Source: Bacillota bacterium | GTDB taxonomy: Bacteria > Bacillota > Clostridia > Acetivibrionales > DTU013 | Reading direction: 5' to 3' | Length of the DNA stretch: 64,000 nt | NCBI GenBank assembly: GCA_023433505.1 | Contig: JAEZCO010000087.1 | Span: 1-64,000 of the forward strand | Part shown: one piece after another, positions 25,305 through 33,812 of the stretch | How positions within the stretch are numbered: position 1 is the first letter of the stretch | Layout: each line of letters starts with the position of its first letter | Notes under the pieces: generated by a model | Told to the model about the DNA's origin: nothing | Seen by the model: the letters and a program-made list of their open reading frames with translations, nothing else | The model's database searches: none | Program-made: the position numbers and the translations under genes

Positions 25305-26573
25305 TCAATTAAACTGTTTCATTCCGGCAGCCTCGCTGTTTGCCGTCTCTTCCCATGCCATCAGCGCCGCGGGAAAAGGTCTTATTGCCCTTTCCAGAAT
25401 CCCTTGCACATAGGCAATCAGTACGCCGTAATTAACAATAGGAACCTCTTCTTTTACAGCCTGTTCCACTCTGTAACCCATGGCCTTTTTATTCAACATA
25501 CATCCGCCGCAATGTACGATAAGTGCATATTCCTTTACATTCCCGGCAAAAGACATACCGCTGGAATGCTCGAAAACAAGCTGCTTTCCGGTAATCTGCC
25601 TCAACCAGCGGGGAATCTTGACCCGTCCGATATCATCCGACTGCTGATGATGGGTACAGGCTTCCGCAATCAGGACCTTATCCCCGTCCTGCAGCTTCTC
25701 AATAGCTCTGGCTCCTCTGACAAGCTCCGGAAGATTACCCTTGCTTCTTGCAAAAAGTATGGAAAAAGAGGTCATAGGGATATCCTTCGGAGTATCCGCA
25801 GCTACTTTTAAAAAGACCTGGGAGTCTGTGATTACAAGCCTGGGGTTCCGGGCAAGGCTTTCCAGGGTCTCTTTGAGTTCATATTCCTTTGTTACAACCG
25901 CCATGGCGTCGCTTTCAAGGATATCCCGGATGACCTGCTGCTGCGGAAGGATCAGCCTCCCTTTCGGCGCCGCCTTGTCGATGGGCACCACCAGGACGAC
26001 AAAATCTCCCGGAGAAATCAGATCTCCCACAATGAGGAATTTATCCTCGCTTTCAGGTACACTCCGGGCAATTGCCTCTCTCAGCTCGACGATGCCCTGG
26101 CCTTTCAAGGCAGAAACCGGGTAAAGCTTGATTCCCAGTTCCTTTTCCGCTTCATCCAGAACCTTCTTTTCCGCCGGATTTTCATCTGTCTTATTTACGA
26201 CCCCCAACACGGAAATCTTGCCTTCCTTCAACTGTTTTACCAGTTCAAGCTCCATTTCGGCCAGCGGTGAAAGGTTGTCAAACACAACAATAGCCATATC
26301 TGTTTTATGAAAGATTTCCTTTGTTTTCTTCACCCGCAGCTGTCCCAGCTCGCCTACATCATCAAGGCCCGGAGTATCGATAATTACAACAGGCCCCAGG
26401 GGCAGCAGCTCCATGGATTTGAAAACAGGGTCGGTAGTAGTGCCGCTGACCGGTGATACCACTGCCAGCTCCTGACCCGTAAGGGCATTGATGAGACTGG
26501 ACTTGCCGACATTTCTTCTTCCGAACAGGGCTATATGGGTTCGATCCGAACGGGGTGTATCATTCATTCCCAA
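25305..26573 (-). CDS. hydF: [FeFe]-hydrogenase maturation GTPase/scaffold HydF
   Basis: The 422-residue protein has an N-terminal Era-like GTPase domain with P-loop GRRNVGKSS (18-26) and DTPGLDDVG, a middle dimerisation domain and a C-terminal Fe-S domain. That domain has His308 and the HCGGC motif (His354, Cys355, Cys358) expected for the 4Fe-4S site. HydF is the scaffold on which the 2Fe subcluster is assembled before transfer to the hydrogenase. I keep the TTG at 26573: it gives MGMNDTP, matching HydF N-termini, and GGAG lies nine bases before it. Confidence 0.96.
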   Translation of the reverse strand: MGMNDTPRSDRTHIALFGRRNVGKSSLINALTGQELAVVSPVSGTTTDPVFKSMELLPLGPVVIIDTPGLDDVGELGQLRVKKTKEIFHKTDMAIVVFDNLSPLAEMELELVKQLKEGKISVLGVVNKTDENPAEKKVLDEAEKELGIKLYPVSALKGQGIVELREAIARSVPESEDKFLIVGDLISPGDFVVLVVPIDKAAPKGRLILPQQQVIRDILESDAMAVVTKEYELKETLESLARNPRLVITDSQVFLKVAADTPKDIPMTSFSILFARSKGNLPELVRGARAIEKLQDGDKVLIAEACTHHQQSDDIGRVKIPRWLRQITGKQLVFEHSSGMSFAGNVKEYALIVHCGGCMLNKKAMGYRVEQAVKEEVPIVNYGVLIAYVQGILERAIRPFPAALMAWEETANSEAAGMKQFN

Positions 26574-26626
26574 GTTCTATCACTCCTCTTTTTTAGTTGC
26601 GCAGGAAGTTATATTTTTGCCAGCGC

Positions 26627-28042
26627 TTATTTCCCGGGTATTCCGGGCTTGGTTACCTGGTAAGGATCAAGTATTTTCTCAAAAACCTCTTCCGGCATAA
26701 TATTTTCTTCCTGCATCACCTGCCGGATGGTTTTATTTTCCCGCTGCGCTGTTCCGGCAATTTCTGCAGCCTTGCCGTATCCGATATGATGCACCAGGGC
26801 TGTTGCCAGCGCCGAAGATTTTTCCACATGCTCCCGGCAGATTTCCGCATTGATTGAAATGCCTTCAACACACCTGCTCTTGAATAGCTCAACTGTCTTT
26901 AGCATAAGCTCCAGCGATTCCAGCAGGCTATCCGCTATCAGCGGCATAAAAGCATTCAATTCCAACTGCCCTGACATGGCCGCACCTGTGATGGCACTAT
27001 CATTGGCAATGATTTTCAAACAGCATTGCGCCGCCATCTCCGGGATCACCGGATTGACCTTGCCGGGCATGATGGAGGACCCTGCCTGGACGGCGGGAAG
27101 CTTAAGCTCTCCGATTCCTCCGGCAGGACCCGAAGCCAGCAGCCTCAGATCATTTGCAATTTTTATCAGGTTTACCGCCGCAGCCTTCAGCAAGCCTGAG
27201 ACTTCTACAAAAACATCCATGTTCTGCGTATTGTCCATGGGAAATTCACTCCGGGCGATGCCGATACCGGTCAGCTCCTGAAGCTTGTCGGTCACCGCGT
27301 AGATATACTTGAGGGAAGCATTCATTCCGGTGCCGATGGCAGTACCGCCAATATTCACTTCCCGTAAACGTTCTTCTATTTTATACAGCCTCCACCGGTC
27401 CCGGGCAATGGCCCTGGCATATGCGCCAAACCCCTGTCCGGCCATCATTGGAAGGGCGTCCATGAGCTGGGTCCTGCCAAGCTTGACGGTATCGGCAAAT
27501 TCATTTTCTTTTTTCTGAAGCGCTTGCTGCAAAGCCGCAAAGGCATTGCTTACCGGCCGTAGAAGTTTTATTGCCGCTATGCGCAGCGCCGTGGGATAAA
27601 CATCGTTTGTCGACTGGCAGCAGTTGACGTGATGCAGAGGATGCACCAGGACGTATTGGCCTTTCTGTCCTCCAAGGATTTCTTCCGCCCGGTTTGCAAT
27701 TACTTCATTGACATTCATGTTGGTTGAGGTGCCTGCTCCCCCTTGCAGTGCGTCTACCGGAAATTGGTCCTTAAGTCCGCCTTCCAGTATCTCATCGCAT
27801 GCCATAACAATAGCCTCCGCCGTAGAATCCGGATAATGTCCCAGGCCTTTATGAGCTATTGCCGCAGCTTTTTTCACCAATACAACTGCCTCAATCAGCC
27901 CTCTATTCGTTTTCCTTCCGCTTACGGGAAAGTTTTCAAGGGCTCTTGCGGTATGGATGCCGTAATAGGCTTCTGCCGGTATGGATTTTTCACCTAGAGA
28001 ATCCACCTCAAGCCTTACATTTTTTTCAATTTCCTTTTGCAT
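26627..28042 (-). CDS. aspA: Aspartate ammonia-lyase (aspartase), first gene of the hyd maturation operon
   Basis: The enzyme converts aspartate to fumarate and ammonia. The family signature GSSIMPGKVNP is present, as are YYGIHTARALENFP near the N-terminus and TGMNASLKYIYAVTD. I place the start at the ATG at 28042 (MQKEIEKN), since GGAGG lies eight bases before it; the ATG at 28057 lies ahead of that site. The 471-residue length is typical. An aspartase gene among hydE/F/G is known from several anaerobes, where its ammonia or fumarate role in maturation is not settled. The coding order here is aspA-hydF-hydG-hydE. Confidence 0.95.
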   Translation of the reverse strand: MQKEIEKNVRLEVDSLGEKSIPAEAYYGIHTARALENFPVSGRKTNRGLIEAVVLVKKAAAIAHKGLGHYPDSTAEAIVMACDEILEGGLKDQFPVDALQGGAGTSTNMNVNEVIANRAEEILGGQKGQYVLVHPLHHVNCCQSTNDVYPTALRIAAIKLLRPVSNAFAALQQALQKKENEFADTVKLGRTQLMDALPMMAGQGFGAYARAIARDRWRLYKIEERLREVNIGGTAIGTGMNASLKYIYAVTDKLQELTGIGIARSEFPMDNTQNMDVFVEVSGLLKAAAVNLIKIANDLRLLASGPAGGIGELKLPAVQAGSSIMPGKVNPVIPEMAAQCCLKIIANDSAITGAAMSGQLELNAFMPLIADSLLESLELMLKTVELFKSRCVEGISINAEICREHVEKSSALATALVHHIGYGKAAEIAGTAQRENKTIRQVMQEENIMPEEVFEKILDPYQVTKPGIPGK

Positions 28043-28124
28043 ACCCGCCGCCTCCATAGCACAGAAATCTCAGGGCATCAAGCCCTGCCGGATTTTCCTT
28101 AATTCTGCCTTTGACAGAAGGACT

Positions 28125-28165
28125 TAAAATAAAAAATGCCTCTCCTGAAACACAGGAAAAGGCAT
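28125..28165 (-). terminator. Intrinsic terminator in the leader of aspA-hydFGE
   Basis: On the minus strand ATGCC-TTTTCCTG pairs with CAGG-AGAGGCAT and is followed by TTTTTTATTTT, a textbook intrinsic terminator. It lies downstream of the operon promoter (28257-28285) and about 85 bp upstream of the aspA start. A terminator between promoter and first gene implies attenuation or a riboswitch-like control. Confidence 0.7.
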
Positions 28166-28250
28166 ACTGTTTTTATAAGCTGCTGCCGTCTCCTCTCTCT
28201 CAGGGAATCCCTCAAGGTCAGAATATATTAATTTGTTAAAGTCAATCTTT
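28166..28250 (-). ncRNA. Candidate regulatory leader RNA of aspA-hydFGE
   Basis: The 5' part of the predicted transcript contains GAGGGATTCCCTGAGAGAG and GGAGACGGCAGCAGC, with a small hairpin AGGGATTCCCT, directly before the terminator. I could not match it to a riboswitch class: the T-box ACCGCG core, the TPP, SAM, glycine and fluoride cores are absent. It may be a leader controlled by a protein or an undescribed RNA element. Confidence 0.4.
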
Positions 28251-28256
28251 GTTAAT

Positions 28257-28285
28257 ATTATAACAAAGAATCGTTGGCAAAGCAA
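28257..28285 (-). promoter_or_regulatory. Promoter of the aspA-hydFGE operon
   Basis: On the minus strand TTGCTT (28280-28285) and a perfect TATAAT (28257-28262) are exactly 17 bp apart. The transcript would start near 28250, giving a leader of about 208 nt before the aspA ATG. The remaining 147 bp up to the cyclase stop codon at 28433 hold nothing I recognise. Confidence 0.75.
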
Positions 28286-28432
28286 GTACCTGGCATAAAA
28301 TATGGTACCCTTGAAATTTTACAATTTTAACTCTTTTAGCCTAAGAATATTACGTCGGAATTTAGATTACTGCGCTACACTGCGTTTGCTCGCAAGGCAA
28401 TAGGTTCTGTATATACCCAGGCAATTGTGCAT

Positions 28433-29053
28433 TCAATCCCGTATAAGCACTGCGCGGGCGGGAGCGCCATCAGCTCCGGCTATCTTCAGCGGCAGAACGC
28501 AAAGAAGGTACTCTCCTTCCTCCACATCCTTCAGCCGCAGGCCTTCAACAATGACTACGCCCTGTGACATTAGTATATTATGGGTTTTATGTCCTGCCTG
28601 TCCCCTCTCTATTCCCAGGGAATCCGTACCCACACCGGCAACTCCTATCGAGGCCAGATAGGAAGCACCTCCGCTGTCCAGAAAGACATAATCGGGATTA
28701 AATACCGTATCATAGGAATTGGCGGTTTTAAACAGGATAAATTCTCCCTTGCGGATATTCAGGGTTTGCAGCTCTGTCTCCCCGATAGGACCCTTTACCT
28801 GGGTAAGGTCAAGAACCCTGCACCTTGTTATCAGCTTACCCGGGTCCAGTTTTTCGATGGTCTCCCCCTGCTGAATCATGTGAAACGGCGCATCTACATG
28901 GGTACCCGTATGCACATTCAGTTCGATTCTGGTTTCGTTGGCGCCTTCCGCAGGTAAAGACCGCTGCAGTTTGATGACCGGCTTGTTTTCCGGTTTGTTT
29001 TTGTACACCATCATGTCTTCGCTGATGCACATTGAAATATCATATACCTTCAT
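28433..29053 (-). CDS. Cyclase-family metal-dependent hydrolase (kynurenine formamidase-like fold)
   Basis: The 206-residue protein belongs to the cyclase family (Pfam Cyclase). The metal-binding motif HTGTHVDAPFH is present near residue 50, and the C-terminal half has SLGIERG and GVVIVEGL. Members hydrolyse amide or cyclic bonds (N-formylkynurenine, isatin and others), and the substrate here is unknown. The ATG at 29053 overlaps the zwf stop as ATGA and has GGAG nearby, so it is preferred to a start 14 codons upstream. It is the last gene of the tkt-zwf operon. Confidence 0.85.
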   Translation of the reverse strand: MKVYDISMCISEDMMVYKNKPENKPVIKLQRSLPAEGANETRIELNVHTGTHVDAPFHMIQQGETIEKLDPGKLITRCRVLDLTQVKGPIGETELQTLNIRKGEFILFKTANSYDTVFNPDYVFLDSGGASYLASIGVAGVGTDSLGIERGQAGHKTHNILMSQGVVIVEGLRLKDVEEGEYLLCVLPLKIAGADGAPARAVLIRD

Positions 29054-30579
29054 TTCCGCTCCTTCAGGCAATTGAAGAACTCCATGTTCCACCATTGCCG
29101 TCCTTCCCTTTGCAGTAATTCGCCGGCTTCCGGAGGCCCCTCCGACCCGGCGGGATAATTGGGATAGTGCACATCAGCCCCTTCAAGGGATTTTTCAATA
29201 CTCTCAATATATTCCCAGGAGCTCTCCAGCTCCTCCCAGCCGATAAAAAACGAAACATTGCCGCGGACTGCCTCCTGAAGAAGGGATTCGTAAGCTTCAG
29301 GAGAATTGACATCCATCCTGCAGCTCTGACAGTAATCCATATGCACAGGCTCCATTGCAAATTCTCCCCCGGGCGTCCTGGTATTTATCCTGAAATAAAA
29401 TCCTTCCATGGGCTGTACGGTAAAGACCAGGAGATTGGCTTCCACCTGACGGAAGGGTTCATAGCCCGATTCCTTTGCAAAATTTTTAAACTGTATTACA
29501 ATTTCCGTTTTTCGTGTATTCATGCGCTTCCCTGTGCGTATATAAAACGGTACACCTTTCCATCGCTCATTGTTAATCAATATTTTTAATGCGGCGAAGG
29601 TTTCCGTATTCGAAGAGGCTTCCACCCTTTCCTCCTCGCGGTATCCTGCTACAGGGATGCCATTGATCACTCCGGCGCCATATTGGCCCAGGCTTATATC
29701 CCTGGCCGCATTTTCCTGGCTGTAAGGCTGCAGGGCCTTCAGCACCTTGATTTTCTCATTCCTCAGGTCACCGGCGGACATGGAGGCCGGCGGCTCCATG
29801 GCAATCAGCGCAAGCATTTGAAGAATATGATTTTGCACCATATCCTTCAGTATTCCGGTCTTATCGAAATATCCTCCCCTGTTTTCCACACCTAGCTGCT
29901 CAGAAACGGTGATCTGGACATGGTCGATGTACCTGCCGCTCCAAAGGGATTCAAATATGGTGTTGCCAAATCTTACGGCGATAATGTTCTGAATCATTTC
30001 CTTGCCAAGATAATGGTCTATCCTGTAAATATCTTCTTCCTTGATCATGGCCCTTATCTTTCCGTTCAGTGCCCTGGCCGTATCCAGACCCGATCCGAAA
30101 GGCTTCTCGATCAGCACCCGCTGGAAGGCGTCCCTCTGTTCCAGCATATGATTCTCATAGAGATTTTCCAGGATAAAGCCGAAATTATCGGGTGAAACCG
30201 CCAGGTAATAAAGCCGGTTTCCAGCCGTACCCAACTGTACGTCAAGCTCCTTCAGAAAAATATCCAGCTCCCCATAGCCCTGCTCCTCGGAAATGAAATC
30301 AAACCTTTTGTAAAAGACTTTCCTGCAGAACGCCTCAAGGGCTTCATCCTTTATGGATTTGCGGGAAAAGCCTTGGATGGATTCCCTGATCATGGCATAA
30401 AAATCTTCCCCGGCCATTCTTCTCCTGCCGATGAGTACCGCTGCGAAATCCTCATCGAACTTCTCCTCTGTGACAAGGCTGTATATGGCCGGTATCAGCT
30501 TCCTTACCGTAAGATCTCCGGTACCGCCGAATATCACAAGGATGCAGCCGGTTTTCCTTTTATCGTCGCTGCCAAACAC
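29050..30579 (-). CDS. zwf: Glucose-6-phosphate 1-dehydrogenase
   Basis: The enzyme oxidises glucose-6-phosphate to 6-phosphogluconolactone with NAD(P)+. The Rossmann motif VIFGGTGDLTVRKL lies near the N-terminus and the substrate/catalytic motif RIDHYLGKE near residue 190. The substrate-binding and C-terminal beta domain are complete (PFYIRTGKRM). Two GTG starts are possible: 30636, four bases after the tkt stop but with a poor ribosome binding site, and 30579, with GGGGGG seven bases before it and a length (509) closer to the family. I use 30579. The gene follows tkt and precedes the coupled cyclase gene, an oxidative plus non-oxidative pentose phosphate pair. Confidence 0.94.
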   Translation of the reverse strand: MFGSDDKRKTGCILVIFGGTGDLTVRKLIPAIYSLVTEEKFDEDFAAVLIGRRRMAGEDFYAMIRESIQGFSRKSIKDEALEAFCRKVFYKRFDFISEEQGYGELDIFLKELDVQLGTAGNRLYYLAVSPDNFGFILENLYENHMLEQRDAFQRVLIEKPFGSGLDTARALNGKIRAMIKEEDIYRIDHYLGKEMIQNIIAVRFGNTIFESLWSGRYIDHVQITVSEQLGVENRGGYFDKTGILKDMVQNHILQMLALIAMEPPASMSAGDLRNEKIKVLKALQPYSQENAARDISLGQYGAGVINGIPVAGYREEERVEASSNTETFAALKILINNERWKGVPFYIRTGKRMNTRKTEIVIQFKNFAKESGYEPFRQVEANLLVFTVQPMEGFYFRINTRTPGGEFAMEPVHMDYCQSCRMDVNSPEAYESLLQEAVRGNVSFFIGWEELESSWEYIESIEKSLEGADVHYPNYPAGSEGPPEAGELLQREGRQWWNMEFFNCLKERK

Positions 30580-30640
30580 ACTACTACCCCCCGCCGTTGA
30601 AAGTGAATCCGGAAACTCAACTCCAAAGTAATTCACTCTT

Positions 30641-32641
30641 CTACTTTAAATCTTGGCCTGCCTTAAGCAAAGCTTTTGCCTTCTCCAGTATATGCCCCAC
30701 GGTGTAGCCAAATGCATTAAACAGTTCATCGGCTGGCGCAGAAGCTCCAAAAGATTCCATAGTAACGGTATCTCCGTCAAGCCCTACATAGCGGTGCCAC
30801 CCGAAAGAGGCCCCCGCTTCAACGGCCAAACGCTTTCTGGCACTATTGGGAAGAATGCTTTGCCTGTAAGCCGGGGACTGTTCTTCGAATAATTCCCAGG
30901 ACGGCATGCTTACCACCCTTGCATCAACTCCCATGGCCTGAAGCGCTTTCCCTGCTTCCAACACCAGATAAACCTCAGAGCCTGAAGCCATCAATAGGAT
31001 CTCCGGTACTTCCTTCTTGGAATCCAGAAGCACATAGGCTCCCTTTAAAGCTTCTTCTCCGCTTCCTTCCAGCAGGGGAAGGTTTTGACGGGTCAAGATA
31101 AGCGCCGTCGGCGAATGCCAGTTTAACGCCGCCAGCCAACCGGCAGCGGTCTCCCTTGCATCTGCCGGGCGGAAAACAGTAAACCCGGGAATGCTTCTTA
31201 ATGCCGCCAGATGCTCCACCGGCTGGTGTGTAGGTCCATCTTCACCTACGCCGATACTGTCGTGAGTGAGTACATAGATCACAGGTAATTTCATTAAGGC
31301 CGACAAGCGCATGGAGGCTTTCATATAATCGGTAAAAACGAAAAAGGTGGAAACATAGGGACGCAGGCCCCCGTGGAGCAGCATTCCGTTAGCGGCTGCC
31401 GCCATGGCATGCTCGCGCACACCGAAATGCAGATTGGCCCCGCTATGGTCTTCCATGGAAAAGTCCCCCCGCCCGTTGATCAATGTCTTGGTCGAAGGCG
31501 CCAGATCCGCCGATCCGCCCAGAAGGTTGGGAATCTTGCCGGCCAGGATCTGCAGCAGATCTCCCGAAGCCGCTCTTGTTGCAGTGGCTTTGGGTACATA
31601 AGTGCTAAATATCTCCTTGTACGTAAAAGGCTCCGGCAGCTTACCAGCCACCCAGTCATTAAATTCCGCTGCCAGCCCCGGATAGGCCGCCCGGTATTTC
31701 TCCAGCTTTTCATCCCAGGCCAGGGTATTTTTCTCCGCTTCCAGACGCAGAGCCTTCATATACTCCAGGACTTCCTCCGGAACATGAAAGGCTTCCTTCG
31801 GCTCCCAGCCCAAATATTCTTTTGCTTCCGCTATATTCGCATCACCAAGGGGTTCTCCATGAGCAGAGGCCTTTCCCTGCTTCTTCGGACTGCCATAGGC
31901 AATAATTGATCGGACCTCAATCAGGGAAGGCTTGTTTTTCTCAGCTTTTGCAGCAGCTATAGCACGGCTGACAGCTTCCGTATCATTTCCGTCCTCCACT
32001 CTCTGTACCTGCCAGCCGTATGCCTCAAACCTCCTGCCTACATTCTCCCTGAAGGCAATGGATGTGCTGCCTTCAATGGTAATATCATTGGAGTCATAAA
32101 GTACGATCAACTTTCCAAGCCCCAGGCTTCCGGCAAGGGATGCCGCCTCTGAAGCTACTCCCTCCATCATGCAACCGTCGCCTGCCAGCGCATAGGTATA
32201 GTGATCGATGATATTGAAACCTTCCTTGTTGAATTTCTCTGCCAGATAGGCTTCTGCCATGGCCATCCCTACGGCATTTGCAATCCCCTGTCCAAGCGGT
32301 CCCGTCGTGGCCTCAACGCCCACGGTATGGCCATATTCCGGGTGCCCCGGAGTTTTGCTGTCCAACTGCCTGAATCTTTTCAATTCGTCCATTTCCAGAC
32401 CGTATCCAAAGAGATGCAGCATGGAATAAAGCAGCATGGAGCCGTGACCGGCGGAAAGAATGAAACGGTCCCTGTCGAACCAATCAGGACGGCCGGGATT
32501 GTGCCTGAGATGCTCCGACCAGAGTGTAAAGGCGGCGGGCGCCGCTCCCATAGGTAGTCCCGGATGTCCGGAATTGGCCTTTTGCACGGCCTCTGCCGCC
32601 AGGAGCCGGATCGTGTTGATCGATAAAGCTTTTATATCCAT
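30641..32641 (-). CDS. tkt: Transketolase
   Basis: The 666-residue enzyme moves two-carbon units between sugar phosphates using thiamine diphosphate. The N-terminal domain has ALAGDGCMMEG near residue 155 for the cofactor (GDG...N) and the family opening NTIRLLAAEAVQKANSGHPGLPMGAA. The pyrimidine domain carries GVGEDGPTHQPVEHLA. Length and motifs are normal. It is the first gene of a tkt-zwf-cyclase operon. Expression upstream probably starts in the gap at 32642-32782, although no clear promoter was seen. Confidence 0.96.
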   Translation of the reverse strand: MDIKALSINTIRLLAAEAVQKANSGHPGLPMGAAPAAFTLWSEHLRHNPGRPDWFDRDRFILSAGHGSMLLYSMLHLFGYGLEMDELKRFRQLDSKTPGHPEYGHTVGVEATTGPLGQGIANAVGMAMAEAYLAEKFNKEGFNIIDHYTYALAGDGCMMEGVASEAASLAGSLGLGKLIVLYDSNDITIEGSTSIAFRENVGRRFEAYGWQVQRVEDGNDTEAVSRAIAAAKAEKNKPSLIEVRSIIAYGSPKKQGKASAHGEPLGDANIAEAKEYLGWEPKEAFHVPEEVLEYMKALRLEAEKNTLAWDEKLEKYRAAYPGLAAEFNDWVAGKLPEPFTYKEIFSTYVPKATATRAASGDLLQILAGKIPNLLGGSADLAPSTKTLINGRGDFSMEDHSGANLHFGVREHAMAAAANGMLLHGGLRPYVSTFFVFTDYMKASMRLSALMKLPVIYVLTHDSIGVGEDGPTHQPVEHLAALRSIPGFTVFRPADARETAAGWLAALNWHSPTALILTRQNLPLLEGSGEEALKGAYVLLDSKKEVPEILLMASGSEVYLVLEAGKALQAMGVDARVVSMPSWELFEEQSPAYRQSILPNSARKRLAVEAGASFGWHRYVGLDGDTVTMESFGASAPADELFNAFGYTVGHILEKAKALLKAGQDLK

Positions 32642-32707
32642 ATTTTAACCTCGCTTGTAATAGACATTATTTATATTAGATTTACCCTGACAATGGGCTA
32701 TGTAACA

Positions 32708-32732
32708 GCTCCGGCCACAATTTTTCCGGAGC
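32708..32732. terminator. Hairpin between the AraC regulator and transketolase genes
   Basis: GCTCCGG and CCGGAGC form a 7-bp stem with an 11-nt loop, placed 50-75 bp after the stop codon of the AraC gene on the minus strand. The tail is poor in U, so it is a weak terminator candidate. Confidence 0.35.
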
Positions 32733-32782
32733 ACCGAAAACCATTTTCAGGAACTATTACGGGAAATTATATCTTCTCCGTT

Positions 32783-33667
32783 TTAATAATTGCAAATCTG
32801 CCTGTACTGGGAGGGAGAAAGACCTTCATGGGCTTTGAAGACTTTGGAGAAATGATGTATGTCGCAAAATCCCGTTGAAGCTGCGATGACCTCCAGTTTT
32901 TTATCGGATTCCAGCAATAATTTCCTCGCTTCCGTAAGCCTGTGCAAGGTAAGAAACTCCGTAAAAGTAACGCCCGTATGCTTTTTGAACAGGGCGCTTA
33001 CATACGTGTGGTGCAGGTGAACATAGGCCGCTGCATCGGTAAGATACAGCTTTTTCATGTAGTTGCTCCGGATGAATTCCATGATGTTGACGATCTCATC
33101 GGGATATTTTTCTTCGTCCATGGAGTGGTCGATTTCACGGAACAAAGCGCAAAGCACGTCAATAAACAATGCTTTGATAATGATGTTATACCCTTTTTGC
33201 TTATTCCTCACCTCCTGGATGATCCTTTTAAAAAGGGCTTTAAGATACTTGGAATTCTCTACCGTAGCAAAATCAGGATAATCAAGACCGGCCTTGCAGT
33301 ACTTCACGGGTTTTTGCGGAATCGCTTCAAAAACCAACTGGTTCTCCGACGTAACAATGCTTGCAGTTCCGGAAACATACAGGTCGAAGTGCATGCACAG
33401 GAACTCAAAAGGCAGCTGCAAAGATTCCGCACTATGCTCAATACCGGGCTTCAGGAAAATAAGATCGTCGGGGTTTACCTCATAAATGCAGCCACCGACG
33501 GTGAACCGGCCGGTACCTTTGGTAATGAAAACAAACTCATAATCCCCCAGCACCCTGGACGGAAGCTCCCAATACCGCTGATACCGGTCTTCCTCGCAAT
33601 ACCGGATGTACGGAGCTATATAACTGTAATCCGTATAATTTAAGCTGTTTATTACGATTTGAGCCAT
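32783..33667 (-). CDS. AraC-family transcriptional regulator with cupin sensor domain
   Basis: The 294-residue protein has an N-terminal cupin-type sensing domain (GTGRFTVGGCIYEVNPDDLIFLKPGIEH) and a C-terminal AraC helix-turn-helix pair (YLTDAAAYVHLHHTYVSALFKKHTG and FCDIHHFSKVFKAHEGLSPSQYR). The ATG at 33667 is preferred because AGGGGG stands six bases before it. It faces away from the UROD-family gene with a 145-bp shared upstream region, so it probably regulates that gene. Confidence 0.9.
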   Translation of the reverse strand: MAQIVINSLNYTDYSYIAPYIRYCEEDRYQRYWELPSRVLGDYEFVFITKGTGRFTVGGCIYEVNPDDLIFLKPGIEHSAESLQLPFEFLCMHFDLYVSGTASIVTSENQLVFEAIPQKPVKYCKAGLDYPDFATVENSKYLKALFKRIIQEVRNKQKGYNIIIKALFIDVLCALFREIDHSMDEEKYPDEIVNIMEFIRSNYMKKLYLTDAAAYVHLHHTYVSALFKKHTGVTFTEFLTLHRLTEARKLLLESDKKLEVIAASTGFCDIHHFSKVFKAHEGLSPSQYRQICNY

Positions 33668-33812
33668 TTTATCCCCCTGACCCATTTTATCATATTCCAT
33701 GGGAGGATAGCAAAATTACACAACTGAATCTTGAATATATACAAATACAAATGCTTTCCTGCAGTTTAAACTGATAGTATGCCTACCGGCCTAAAAAAGG
33801 AGGATTTGAAAA

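Noticed and set aside
28125..28250. T-box riboswitch upstream of aspA
   Set aside because: The conserved ACCGCG-type T-box core and specifier stem are absent; only the terminator is clear.
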